Origin: Marivirga sericea
Lineage (GTDB): Bacteria > Bacteroidota > Bacteroidia > Cytophagales > Cyclobacteriaceae
DNA: 64,000 bases
Assembly: GCF_900177665.1 (NCBI RefSeq)
Contig: NZ_FXAW01000005.1
Span: forward strand, 124,001 to 188,000
Reading direction: 5' to 3'
Part shown: piece by piece, positions 44,727 to 53,037 of the stretch
Layout of the letters: each line of letters starts with the position of its first letter
Numbering within the stretch: position 1 is the stretch's first letter
Program-made: the position numbers and the translations under genes
Notes under the pieces: generated by a model
Told to the model about the DNA's origin: nothing
The model's input: the letters and a program-made list of their open reading frames with translations, nothing else
Database searches by the model: none

Positions 44727-46100
44727 ATGAAAAGATTGAGTTTTATTTTCTCACTACTAATTACATTTCAACTTAACGCCCAGAATTACTTTTCTAAGCA
44801 AGAAGTTTTATCCGACTTAAACTATCTTAAAAAATCTTTAATAGAAACCCATTATAACATCTACACCTATACTACCAAAGAAGCATTTGATGAAAATTTC
44901 GAAAAAATAAAAGCCTCCATTAAAGCTGATAGTTTAACTAAGCTTGCTGTCACTTCTCTTTTTCAAGCTGTCATTTCAAAAGTAAATAATGGGCATACCG
45001 AAATTCCTTTTCCCGGCAAATTATACGAAGAATATGCTTATTCGGAAGGCACACTTTTTCCATTAGAAATTGCCTTTGAAAATCATAAGCCATTGGTAAG
45101 AAAAAATTGGTCTTTAGAAAAAGGAATTAAAATAGGTGATGAAATAGTAAGTATAAATGATCAACCAATTTCGAACGTACTAGAAAAAATATATCCACTC
45201 ATTTCTGCTGAAAGAAGATATTTCAAGAATGCAAAGATTGAACTATTCTCTTTTCCTAGACTCTATTGGCAAGCCTTTGGACAATCTGATGTCTTTACAG
45301 TTGAAATTAAAAATGGTGGACAAATAAAAAGATATTCAATAGATGCCGTGAATGTTATCGATGGCTACGAAATGAAAAGAAATGATATTTCCACACCAAA
45401 TATGTTTTTGAAATTTCATAACCAATCCGCATACTTAAAACCAGGAAACTTTGGCGGAGATCTAGACAACTACAAAAACTTTATAGATTCTTCTTTTACT
45501 GTTATTAATCAGGCAAAAACTGAAAACTTGATAATAGATTTAAGAAACAATTTGGGTGGTGGAAACGATTTTAGTGATTATTTGATTTCTTTTATCGCAG
45601 ATACAACCTATCATTGGAATGCTGAGTTCTCGCTGAAAACAAGTCAAATCCTAAAAGAACATGTTCGAGCTACATATGACACAACCGAAAGCTTTTGGAA
45701 AAGTGTTCTAATCCATAAAAATGGTGAAATCTATCCTTATGAATTTGACCCCCATCAACCTCAAGTCGAAGAGAAAAGATTTCAGGGCAAAGTATTTGTG
45801 CTAGTAAACCGACAATCACACTCTCAAGCTACCGTTACAGCTGCTCAAATACAAGATTATGGTTTTGCTACCATTGTAGGTGAAGAAACAGCAGAATTTC
45901 CGAGTTTATATGCCTCACAATATCAATATAATCTACCTAAAACAGGGATCGCAGTAAAAGTATCAAAAGGCTATATAGTAAGGGTAAATGGAAGCAAGAA
46001 AGCAGAAGGAGTAATTCCTGATATTTACATTAAAGACTATTTATTGGATGAGGAAGATGAGATTTTGGAGGGTGTCTTGGATTATATTAATGGGAATTAA
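44727..46100 (+). CDS. Exported S41 family peptidase
   Basis: A 457-aa protein with a signal peptide ending near residue 18 (FQLNAQ). An N-terminal helical region is followed by a PDZ-like stretch (KIGDEIVSINDQPISNVL) and the S41 tail-protease core: LIIDLRNNLGGGNDF, VFVLVNRQSHSQA with the likely nucleophile Ser366, and GFATIVGEETAEFPS. The usual Lys/Glu partners cannot be assigned without alignment. It belongs to the C-terminal-processing peptidase family but is a divergent branch. Its target is unknown. Confidence 0.9.
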   Translation: MKRLSFIFSLLITFQLNAQNYFSKQEVLSDLNYLKKSLIETHYNIYTYTTKEAFDENFEKIKASIKADSLTKLAVTSLFQAVISKVNNGHTEIPFPGKLYEEYAYSEGTLFPLEIAFENHKPLVRKNWSLEKGIKIGDEIVSINDQPISNVLEKIYPLISAERRYFKNAKIELFSFPRLYWQAFGQSDVFTVEIKNGGQIKRYSIDAVNVIDGYEMKRNDISTPNMFLKFHNQSAYLKPGNFGGDLDNYKNFIDSSFTVINQAKTENLIIDLRNNLGGGNDFSDYLISFIADTTYHWNAEFSLKTSQILKEHVRATYDTTESFWKSVLIHKNGEIYPYEFDPHQPQVEEKRFQGKVFVLVNRQSHSQATVTAAQIQDYGFATIVGEETAEFPSLYASQYQYNLPKTGIAVKVSKGYIVRVNGSKKAEGVIPDIYIKDYLLDEEDEILEGVLDYINGN

Positions 46101-46111
46101 AATTACTATCC

Positions 46112-46161
46112 AACTGATCTTAGTTTCCATTTTTACAATTTACTTAAAATTAAGATCAGTT
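46112..46161. repeat. 11-bp inverted repeat with 28-base spacer
   Basis: aactgatctta (46112-46122) and taagatcagtt (46151-46161) are perfect inverted copies in the gap between the S41 gene and the following lipoprotein gene. The wide spacer and missing T-run make a standard terminator doubtful; it could be a weak hairpin or an operator-like site. Confidence 0.5.
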
Positions 46162-46266
46162 AATTTATAAAGTTGAAGAAGGCTAGACCTGACAAGCATG
46201 TTCAATTAAAACTTTTTAGTCCACTTTATCATCATTACAAAAAACTCTAATTCTAAAAAAACTTGA

Positions 46267-47109
46267 ATGAAATCGATAAAAGCATTAATTGTCTTGTCAT
46301 GGCTATTGCCAGTTGGTTGCACAACAAAAACAAATGATATAAAAACAGAATATCAGTTAATTCCAGACGATGATGGGATAATGGTAGAAAAATTTGATTC
46401 TACTATTATTGATGAAAATAGGTTTAACCAAAACAATGACATATTTAAAGTAGGAAATAGCTTTAAATATGATTTTGAACACAGAACAACTTCAGGTGAA
46501 ATAAAATATTTCAAAATCAATCCTGATTATAAAGGGTGGGATTTTGCAGATGCTGATGATACAGACTCATTAATAGTAAAATCAGTAGTTATACAAGTGT
46601 TGAATGGTAATCCAATAGCTCAATTTATTCCTGATTATAACCAAACCGCTCTTGCATACATATTGATCGAAGGTGTTCCCTTTTCAATGTCAGGAGCTAT
46701 TGAAAATGAAGCGAATATTTGGATTCACCCCCCTAGAGAACACTATTTTAAAATCCTTGAATTAAATCCATTTCCTTATATCAAGGCTCCTTACGAAATA
46801 GGCACCAAATGGAATTGGAATTTAACAATTGGCAGTAGCTATGCGGATAAGCGATGGAAAACGTGGGAAAATACAATAGAAAACAACTATCAGTATGAAA
46901 TTACTAATAAGATTTTACTTGAAACACCACTCGGTAATTTACAATGCTATGTAATTGAATCTGAAGCAGAAAGTAGAATTGGCAAAACAGCTCTGACTGC
47001 CTACTTTCATCCAAAGTACGGTTTTGTAAAATTAGATTATACAAATATTGATGGAAGCGAAACAAAGCTTGAATTAACTAAACATTTAACCAATAACCCA
47101 GAAAATTAA
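46267..47109 (+). CDS. Orphan lipoprotein (280 aa)
   Basis: A protein with a signal peptide and lipobox PVGC (Cys18). The mature part is beta-rich, with aromatic stretches such as IKAPYEIGTKWNWNLTIG and a closing AYFHPKYGFVKLDYTNIDGS. I recognise no family or active site. It is the second of the eight exported products; 166 bp separate it from the S41 gene and 106 bp from the metalloprotease-like gene, so it may have its own promoter. Confidence 0.7.
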   Translation: MKSIKALIVLSWLLPVGCTTKTNDIKTEYQLIPDDDGIMVEKFDSTIIDENRFNQNNDIFKVGNSFKYDFEHRTTSGEIKYFKINPDYKGWDFADADDTDSLIVKSVVIQVLNGNPIAQFIPDYNQTALAYILIEGVPFSMSGAIENEANIWIHPPREHYFKILELNPFPYIKAPYEIGTKWNWNLTIGSSYADKRWKTWENTIENNYQYEITNKILLETPLGNLQCYVIESEAESRIGKTALTAYFHPKYGFVKLDYTNIDGSETKLELTKHLTNNPEN

Positions 47110-47215
47110 TGGGGAGTTTTTATCACTGAATTAATGCTTACTATCAAAAGCAACTCCACTAAAAACATAACAATTTTTTCAAAAAAGTATATAGCAAACT
47201 AAAGAAGTAGAACAA

Positions 47216-48337
47216 ATGAAACCATTTTTTTTATTAGTTGCTGGCATATGTGTTTTCATAATTGCTTGCCAAAATCAAAAACAAGAAAATTTAAAAGCTA
47301 GTGACAAATTAGTTTATGAAAATTACTTTGATTTTCCTGATAGTTTATCTGCAAGAAGAATTTCTTTCGTGCTTAACCTAAAGCAAGATGTTGCCAAAAA
47401 GGTATGGGGTGACTTTGGTAGAAAAAGCACCGAAGGTCCTTTAATTTACTTCAACAAAGATAAATCTGAGATATTCTTTCCTAATTCAACAGTGAATAAT
47501 TCCTTAGTTAGTTTCGATAAACACAGTGATGATTACCTATTGACGGCAAGAACCGATAGTATTCCCTTTCATATGGAAAACATGTTAAGCTTTGATACGG
47601 CAGATTCTTCTGAGTTCTACTATAACAACCCAGTGGAGCAATATTGTTCTGTTGAAGAAATAGCTCAATATATTCCGTCTGTTGAAAGCACAGAAATGTG
47701 GTCGACAATGGTGATCCATGAGATGTTTCATCATTATCAGTTCAATAATGAGCATTATAAAGAATATGCTAAAAATGAAATTAGCCCACTATCATTTAAT
47801 CCAAAAGATTTAGTGAGTCTCTGCCAGTATGATGAAGATTTCTTACCTATGATTCAAAATGAAAACGACCTTCTTATGAAAGCCATTTCAGAAAATAATG
47901 GTGCTAGTCGTGATTCATTAGTTTTAACCTACCTAGAAAAAAGAAAGAGCCGTATTGAGAAATATCGCCCAGAAAACCCCGATTTAGAAAAAGTAGAAAA
48001 TTTCTACCTTATTCAAGAGGGATCGGCTAGATACATTGAATACAAAAGCATGTTTACTCTTTCAAATTATATAAAGTGTTCAGATTCCATTGTTATTTTA
48101 AATGACCCAATGTTTAAATCTTATGAAGAGTTTAAAGAGGTTGACCTAAGTAACCCCAACTTTAGCTATCTAACTTATGCTGGCCTTACTGATTATTACT
48201 ATACAATTGGATTCAATACAATGCGACTACTGGATGTCTTACTAATTGATAATAAGTCCAATCTACTCAACAAACCGCAAATGGGTTTACATAACTATTT
48301 AGAACAGCACATAAATACTTTGCCTAAAAGAAATTGA
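47216..48337 (+). CDS. Lipoprotein with HExxH zinc-protease motif
   Basis: A 373-aa lipoprotein (lipobox IIAC, Cys18). The zinc motif VIHEMFHHYQF supplies His168, Glu169 and His172, and a glutamate in IQEGSARYIEY (Glu268) is placed where gluzincins have their third ligand, about 95 residues downstream. This HExxH...EGxAxY pattern resembles uncharacterised Bacteroidota metallopeptidase-like families (DUF2268/DUF5700 style), but I cannot assign one. It is predicted to act as a surface or periplasmic peptidase; its substrate is unknown. Confidence 0.75.
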   Translation: MKPFFLLVAGICVFIIACQNQKQENLKASDKLVYENYFDFPDSLSARRISFVLNLKQDVAKKVWGDFGRKSTEGPLIYFNKDKSEIFFPNSTVNNSLVSFDKHSDDYLLTARTDSIPFHMENMLSFDTADSSEFYYNNPVEQYCSVEEIAQYIPSVESTEMWSTMVIHEMFHHYQFNNEHYKEYAKNEISPLSFNPKDLVSLCQYDEDFLPMIQNENDLLMKAISENNGASRDSLVLTYLEKRKSRIEKYRPENPDLEKVENFYLIQEGSARYIEYKSMFTLSNYIKCSDSIVILNDPMFKSYEEFKEVDLSNPNFSYLTYAGLTDYYYTIGFNTMRLLDVLLIDNKSNLLNKPQMGLHNYLEQHINTLPKRN

Positions 48338-48406
48338 GGCATTAGCATCATAGGTATTATTACCTGTAATGGCCAAGCCGATATAAACCAAAAAAAGATC
48401 AATAAA

Positions 48407-49870
48407 ATGAAACAGAAATTTAGCTTAATAACAATTGGATTAATTACATTTTTAACAATTCAGGTTAATGCTCAATCAAACAGTATCCTGAAGAATTGTT
48501 GGGATAGACAAGTCAAGCCTTTGGGGAATAGTTATATAACATTTTCTTTCTCAGAAAAAAGAAATGAATTAGAGCATAGTTTTAGACCATGGCAAGAGAC
48601 TAATTATAAAAGTAATGGGATTGTTTGGAGCAATGCTAACAATTTCATGAAATCAGATACTTTAACGGTAAGAAATCAAAAGTACAACTCTAAAATCCAA
48701 TTAGACAAATCAACGCTACTTTTTTTGAATTATGGAGACGAAGAAATATTTGCAGTAACAAAAAGCATGTATCAAAATCAGATATTTAATACCATTAGAT
48801 ATTCACCAATTAATTTAATTAACTATTTCTTTCAGCATAAAATACCTACCGATAAAGAAAGCAATAGTGGTTTCGCTGTCTACAAAACAACGATTAACGA
48901 GGCACTTGTAAGATTATATATCAAAAAATCTGACAATATTGTACACAGGGTAACCGTATTAAGTTACGATGAATTATTCGGAGATGTGTTAAGCACATTC
49001 CATTACAGCGACTATTCTACTATTAAAAACCTTTATTATCCTAAAACTATTCAGATTGAAAAAATAAACGGTAAAGTTAAAGATGAGGTGAAAATTGTAA
49101 ATGAAGCAAGTATTATCAAAGAAGTTCAAGGACTTTTAGAAAAACCGATTGATTATAAACTAAAAGAAGAAACAGAAATAATTCCAGACATCACTGTTGA
49201 AAAGTATAGCGAGAATATACATTTCATTAAACTGAAACACACGGATGACAGGGTAATGGTCGTTGAGTTTACTGATTTCCTAGTAGTAGCAGAAGCCCCT
49301 TTAAATAGCAGAAATGGTGAACTAATTATTACTGAAGCAGAAAAAATTTCGCCTAACAAACCCATCAAATATTTTGTATTTGGACATTACCATCCGCATT
49401 ATTTAGGTGGCATGCGACCATTTATACATAAAGGAGCAAGAATTATCTGCCCAAAAGCAAACCAAGATTACGTTGCATACTTAGCAAATGCCCCTCATAC
49501 TTTATCTCCAGACAGCTTACAAATTGAACCTAAACCAGTGCTAACCGAAGAAATAAAAGACAGTTTATCTATAACTGATGGAAAATTTGAAATGAAAATT
49601 TATTTCATTGGAGAAAAATCAGAACATACTAATGACTATCTCATCTATTATTTTCCGACTGAAAAATTATTGTTTCAGGATGATTTAGTTTGGATACCCA
49701 AAAAAGGAGAGATAAAAAAAGCAAGCGGCCGACAAGCTGGACTTTATAAAGCAATTATGGACCTAGGGTTAAACGTTGAAACAATCATTCAATCTTGGCC
49801 TGTTAAAGATTATGGCGTTAAGACAGTTATTCCCTTTTCTGACCTTGAAAAATCTATGACTATAAAATAA
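48407..49870 (+). CDS. Exported metallo-beta-lactamase-fold protein with altered metal site
   Basis: A 487-aa protein with a signal peptide ending near residue 23 (QVNAQ). Residues 1-260 are unassigned and beta-rich; the MBL-like part starts near 265. The first metal motif reads HYHPHYLGG (327-335), where the family norm is HxHxDHxGG, so Asp is replaced by His331 and the third His by Tyr332. Further motifs are EHTNDYLIYYFP (His407) and FQDDLVW (Asp425/426). The last family His is not obvious (KDYG). It may bind a different metal set or be non-catalytic. No substrate is suggested. Confidence 0.78.
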   Translation: MKQKFSLITIGLITFLTIQVNAQSNSILKNCWDRQVKPLGNSYITFSFSEKRNELEHSFRPWQETNYKSNGIVWSNANNFMKSDTLTVRNQKYNSKIQLDKSTLLFLNYGDEEIFAVTKSMYQNQIFNTIRYSPINLINYFFQHKIPTDKESNSGFAVYKTTINEALVRLYIKKSDNIVHRVTVLSYDELFGDVLSTFHYSDYSTIKNLYYPKTIQIEKINGKVKDEVKIVNEASIIKEVQGLLEKPIDYKLKEETEIIPDITVEKYSENIHFIKLKHTDDRVMVVEFTDFLVVAEAPLNSRNGELIITEAEKISPNKPIKYFVFGHYHPHYLGGMRPFIHKGARIICPKANQDYVAYLANAPHTLSPDSLQIEPKPVLTEEIKDSLSITDGKFEMKIYFIGEKSEHTNDYLIYYFPTEKLLFQDDLVWIPKKGEIKKASGRQAGLYKAIMDLGLNVETIIQSWPVKDYGVKTVIPFSDLEKSMTIK

Positions 49871-50012
49871 GCATTGAGTTAGAAAATTGTTCCTGCAATC
49901 TGGGAAACTGTTCAACTCGAAGGTTTGATCCAAGCACCTTCACTACCGACTTCATTAAAGTTTTTTTAACCTCAAACTCTATATTCTAAAGATTCAATAA
50001 ACTACTAAACAC

Positions 50013-50996
50013 ATGAAAAAACACCTAATCTTAATCATACTAAAGCTTCAAGTCTTAATTATATTACTTCCATTTTCTGGCTTCAACCAAATAAGCCCAC
50101 TACAGAAAGGTTTTAAAGCCTATTCAATTAAGCATGCAGAAGACACCATTGATTTTTTCATTTATAACCCTAAAAATCTCGATAAGAAAAATCTATTTAT
50201 ACACATCAGTGGATCATGGCCGGCTCCGTTATGGATTGAGACTGACCCTTGCTGTGTAACCGCTGACCCTTTCAGCTATAATCTAATACCAGAAGATTAT
50301 GCATATGTGGTAATATCGAAATATAAATTTCCTTTTAGTGAAAAGGAAGATTTTAATATACCAGATGGTTATTGGAAAAAAAACACTTTAGACTTCAGAG
50401 TAAATAGAACAAATGAGGTCATTAAATATATACAGCAAAATCTTTTTAAGCCTGAAAAAATTGTTCTAGTAGGTACCTCACAAGGAACTGATGTAGCTGC
50501 AAAATTAGCCACATTAAATAAAGATGTTACACATTTAGGTTTTTGGGCTGGAGGTGGCTTACCCCAGCTGATGGAATTCATACTTTTTGCAAGAAAAGAA
50601 GCAATTGCTGGTAAAATCACCGAAAAAGAAGCAACCGACAAAATAGACTCATTGTTGGTTCAATTCGAAAAAATGTTTGCTGATCCTTCTCCAGATAAAA
50701 TGTGGGACGAAAACAGCTATTTAAGCTATGTGAGTTTTTCTGAACCACCTGTTGAAAATCTTCTCAAATTAGATATCCCGATTTTTGTAGCGATAGGAAC
50801 TAAAGATGAAAATGTTGCTATTGAAAACTCCTATATTATTCCTGTTCAATTTATAAGGCATCAAAAAAAGAACTTGACATTCAGACATTATCCCAATTAC
50901 GATCACAGTTTTTATGAAAAATTGCCAAATGGAGAAGAAATGGACAGATTCGATGATGTTACTAAAGAATTTATTTCTTGGCTTGAAAAAAAATAA
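50013..50996 (+). CDS. Exported alpha/beta hydrolase
   Basis: A 327-aa protein with a long hydrophobic signal segment (about 1-25). The fold markers are LFIHISGSWPAP as the oxyanion region, GTSQG with nucleophile Ser156, an Asp in AIGTKDENVA and a His in PNYDHSFYE. A pair of adjacent cysteines (80-81) lies near the active-site loop. Related proteins are esterases or acyl hydrolases, but the substrate is unknown. It lies in the exported-hydrolase cluster. Confidence 0.85.
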   Translation: MKKHLILIILKLQVLIILLPFSGFNQISPLQKGFKAYSIKHAEDTIDFFIYNPKNLDKKNLFIHISGSWPAPLWIETDPCCVTADPFSYNLIPEDYAYVVISKYKFPFSEKEDFNIPDGYWKKNTLDFRVNRTNEVIKYIQQNLFKPEKIVLVGTSQGTDVAAKLATLNKDVTHLGFWAGGGLPQLMEFILFARKEAIAGKITEKEATDKIDSLLVQFEKMFADPSPDKMWDENSYLSYVSFSEPPVENLLKLDIPIFVAIGTKDENVAIENSYIIPVQFIRHQKKNLTFRHYPNYDHSFYEKLPNGEEMDRFDDVTKEFISWLEKK

Positions 50997-51032
50997 TACT
51001 CTTAAGATTTTAAATTTCTAATCCAATAAAAT

Positions 51033-51455
51033 ATGAAATACGTCTTGACAATAATACTGATGTTTGCACTCTATCAATCTGAACCAGAAATTATCGGAAG
51101 ATGGCAGATTCAATCTTTTGAAGCAATTGACAAAATCAAGCAATCTCCAGCTTATACTTATGGTGATGCTGATGCACGAGAACAGCTAGATAAGCTATTC
51201 AATCTCATGCTAGAAAATGGCGAATATTATTTCAAAAATGATACGCTCTATTATTCCGACATAGAGCATGGAAAAATTATTAAAAGAAGGGCTATTTGGA
51301 CAAAAAAAGATGATATCTTAACTATTAATGAAATAGATAGAGTATTTGAAAGACAAGCCCAAATTAATTTTCTTTCAAAAGATTCATTTGCTATTTCACT
51401 GATTATTCACGGAAAAGCTGGTGACTCAAATCTGATATTCACAAAAATTAAATAA
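51033..51455 (+). CDS. Small exported lipocalin-like protein
   Basis: A 140-aa protein with a short hydrophobic N-terminus (about 1-16) and a lipocalin-like beginning IIGRWQIQSFEAID. The following strands (GEYYFKNDTLYYS, RRAIWTKKDDILTINEID, FIFTKIK-like end) fit a small beta-barrel. The family match is by pattern only. It begins 36 bp after the alpha/beta hydrolase gene and may be co-transcribed with it. Confidence 0.6.
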   Translation: MKYVLTIILMFALYQSEPEIIGRWQIQSFEAIDKIKQSPAYTYGDADAREQLDKLFNLMLENGEYYFKNDTLYYSDIEHGKIIKRRAIWTKKDDILTINEIDRVFERQAQINFLSKDSFAISLIIHGKAGDSNLIFTKIK

Positions 51456-51561
51456 TAATTCTATCCACATATTGATTAAATAAAAAAGTAGTAGATAGTT
51501 TACATTTATACAATTAATGACGGATAGACTACAGTAGTTTTGTGAAAAAATACTCTATAAA

Positions 51562-52869
51562 ATGAAAAGAAAATCACTAATTATTCTTTTACTTGTTAGC
51601 CTGACATTTGTTTTCTGCAAAGAAGAAGGTAAATCAAATAAAAAAGTACCGCAGCCAGAAAGCTTTAGTATCATCAATACCTATATGAGCGCATTAACAG
51701 AGCTAAAGCAATTCAATGGTGTACTTTTAGTTGAAGACAGTGCAGGCCATGTTTTCTCAAAGGCATACAATATAGAAACGGAAATTCCGACATTAAAAGT
51801 AAGTGTGCTGCATCAATTTGACCTTCGCTCTATAGCAAAACTATTTGCAAAAGCTTCTTTAGTAAAACTGGAACATGAAGAGAAAATAGCATTTGATCAA
51901 AAGCTTTCTGATTTTTTCCCTGAATTCCCACGAGGCGATGAAATTACCATTGATCAATTAATGCATCACCAATCTGGTTTAGGGAGAGAACTTTCAAATT
52001 TTGATGAAAATACTGCAGAATTATCTCCAGAAGAAGTTATTTCATTAATTCATCAAGAAGAATTAGAATTTGAACCTGGGACAGATACAAGATATTCAAA
52101 TTTAGGCTTTCAACTTTTATATAAAATCATTGGTGATGCAGCTGGAGGGACTTATGCTGACTATTTGAGAAACAATTTTTTTGCTCCACTTGGAATGACA
52201 AATTCCGGCAGTCATTATCTAAATCCCAAAGGTCAATTAAATAATAATGCTTTTGGACATACTGAAAAGAATGATTCCATTCAAATAGTGGGTGAGGACG
52301 AATCAGATATGCAACAAGGGCATACTTATTCTACAGTTGAGGATATGAAAAAATTTCTTGACTTTATAACTGAAAATAAAATCTATCATGAACTAGCGGA
52401 AGATAGTATTATCACCCATGCCGGAGGGTCTAAGGGTAAAAGAGCTTGGGTATATGCGAATTTAAGTAAAGGATACAAAATTGTTTTCTTGGCCAATTAT
52501 GACAATATCCCATTTTCCAATCTAACCAAAGATTTAATTGCAATTATGGAAGGCAATGAAGTTGAAATCCCCAAGGAAGTCAATAGAAAAGCAGTTGAAA
52601 TTTCAGAATCTATATTAAAAAAATACGCGGGTACTTATGACTTTGTAGACGCAGGACATATTATGATAAGCATCAAGTTTGAAAATGGCCAATTGAAGGC
52701 TTATCAAAAAGGAGAATTCGCAGGCGATCTAATTCCAGAAAATGATTCTACATTTTTCTGGGATGCAAAAAGTAAAGAATCATTTATTTTCACTAACGAT
52801 GAGGAAGGAAATCAGAAAGCGCTGATGGATTTTCAAGGTGTTAGATGGGATGGGGTTCTTATTGAGTAG
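51562..52869 (+). CDS. Beta-lactamase-class-C-type serine hydrolase
   Basis: A 435-aa exported protein. The SxxK motif is SIAK (Ser90, Lys93), YxN is YSN (178-180), and the KTG-equivalent box reads HAGG (286-289), as in esterase-like or peptidase-like members rather than true AmpC enzymes. A C-terminal lipocalin-like region starts near residue 350 (LKKYAGTYDF). The N-terminal hydrophobic stretch ends FVFC (Cys19), an atypical lipobox. A TAGTTTTG at 51535-51542 could be a -7 element. It has its own terminator. Real antibiotic resistance is not implied. Confidence 0.88.
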   Translation: MKRKSLIILLLVSLTFVFCKEEGKSNKKVPQPESFSIINTYMSALTELKQFNGVLLVEDSAGHVFSKAYNIETEIPTLKVSVLHQFDLRSIAKLFAKASLVKLEHEEKIAFDQKLSDFFPEFPRGDEITIDQLMHHQSGLGRELSNFDENTAELSPEEVISLIHQEELEFEPGTDTRYSNLGFQLLYKIIGDAAGGTYADYLRNNFFAPLGMTNSGSHYLNPKGQLNNNAFGHTEKNDSIQIVGEDESDMQQGHTYSTVEDMKKFLDFITENKIYHELAEDSIITHAGGSKGKRAWVYANLSKGYKIVFLANYDNIPFSNLTKDLIAIMEGNEVEIPKEVNRKAVEISESILKKYAGTYDFVDAGHIMISIKFENGQLKAYQKGEFAGDLIPENDSTFFWDAKSKESFIFTNDEEGNQKALMDFQGVRWDGVLIE

Positions 52870-52892
52870 TGTATGGTTTATGGTTTAGTTTT

Positions 52893-52920
52893 AAGGGCGC
52901 TTTATAAGGCGCCCTTTTTC
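52893..52920 (+). terminator. Rho-independent terminator after the serine hydrolase
   Basis: An 8-bp GC-rich stem (aagggcgc / gcgccctt) with an 8-base loop is followed by a run of T residues. It lies about 24 bases past the stop. Confidence 0.92.
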
Positions 52921-53037
52921 ACAGATAATAGGATAAGGTAACGGCAACTAATGAAAAAAGAATCGAATGCTAGATATTCTGTAAAAAATATTTTTCTAAA
53001 AATGGTAAATATTATATAAAAATTAAGTCTTCCAATA

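Noticed and set aside
51562-52869. Antibiotic-resistance beta-lactamase
   Set aside because: The KTG box is HAGG and the protein has a lipocalin-like C-terminal region, so an esterase/peptidase-like serine hydrolase is more likely.
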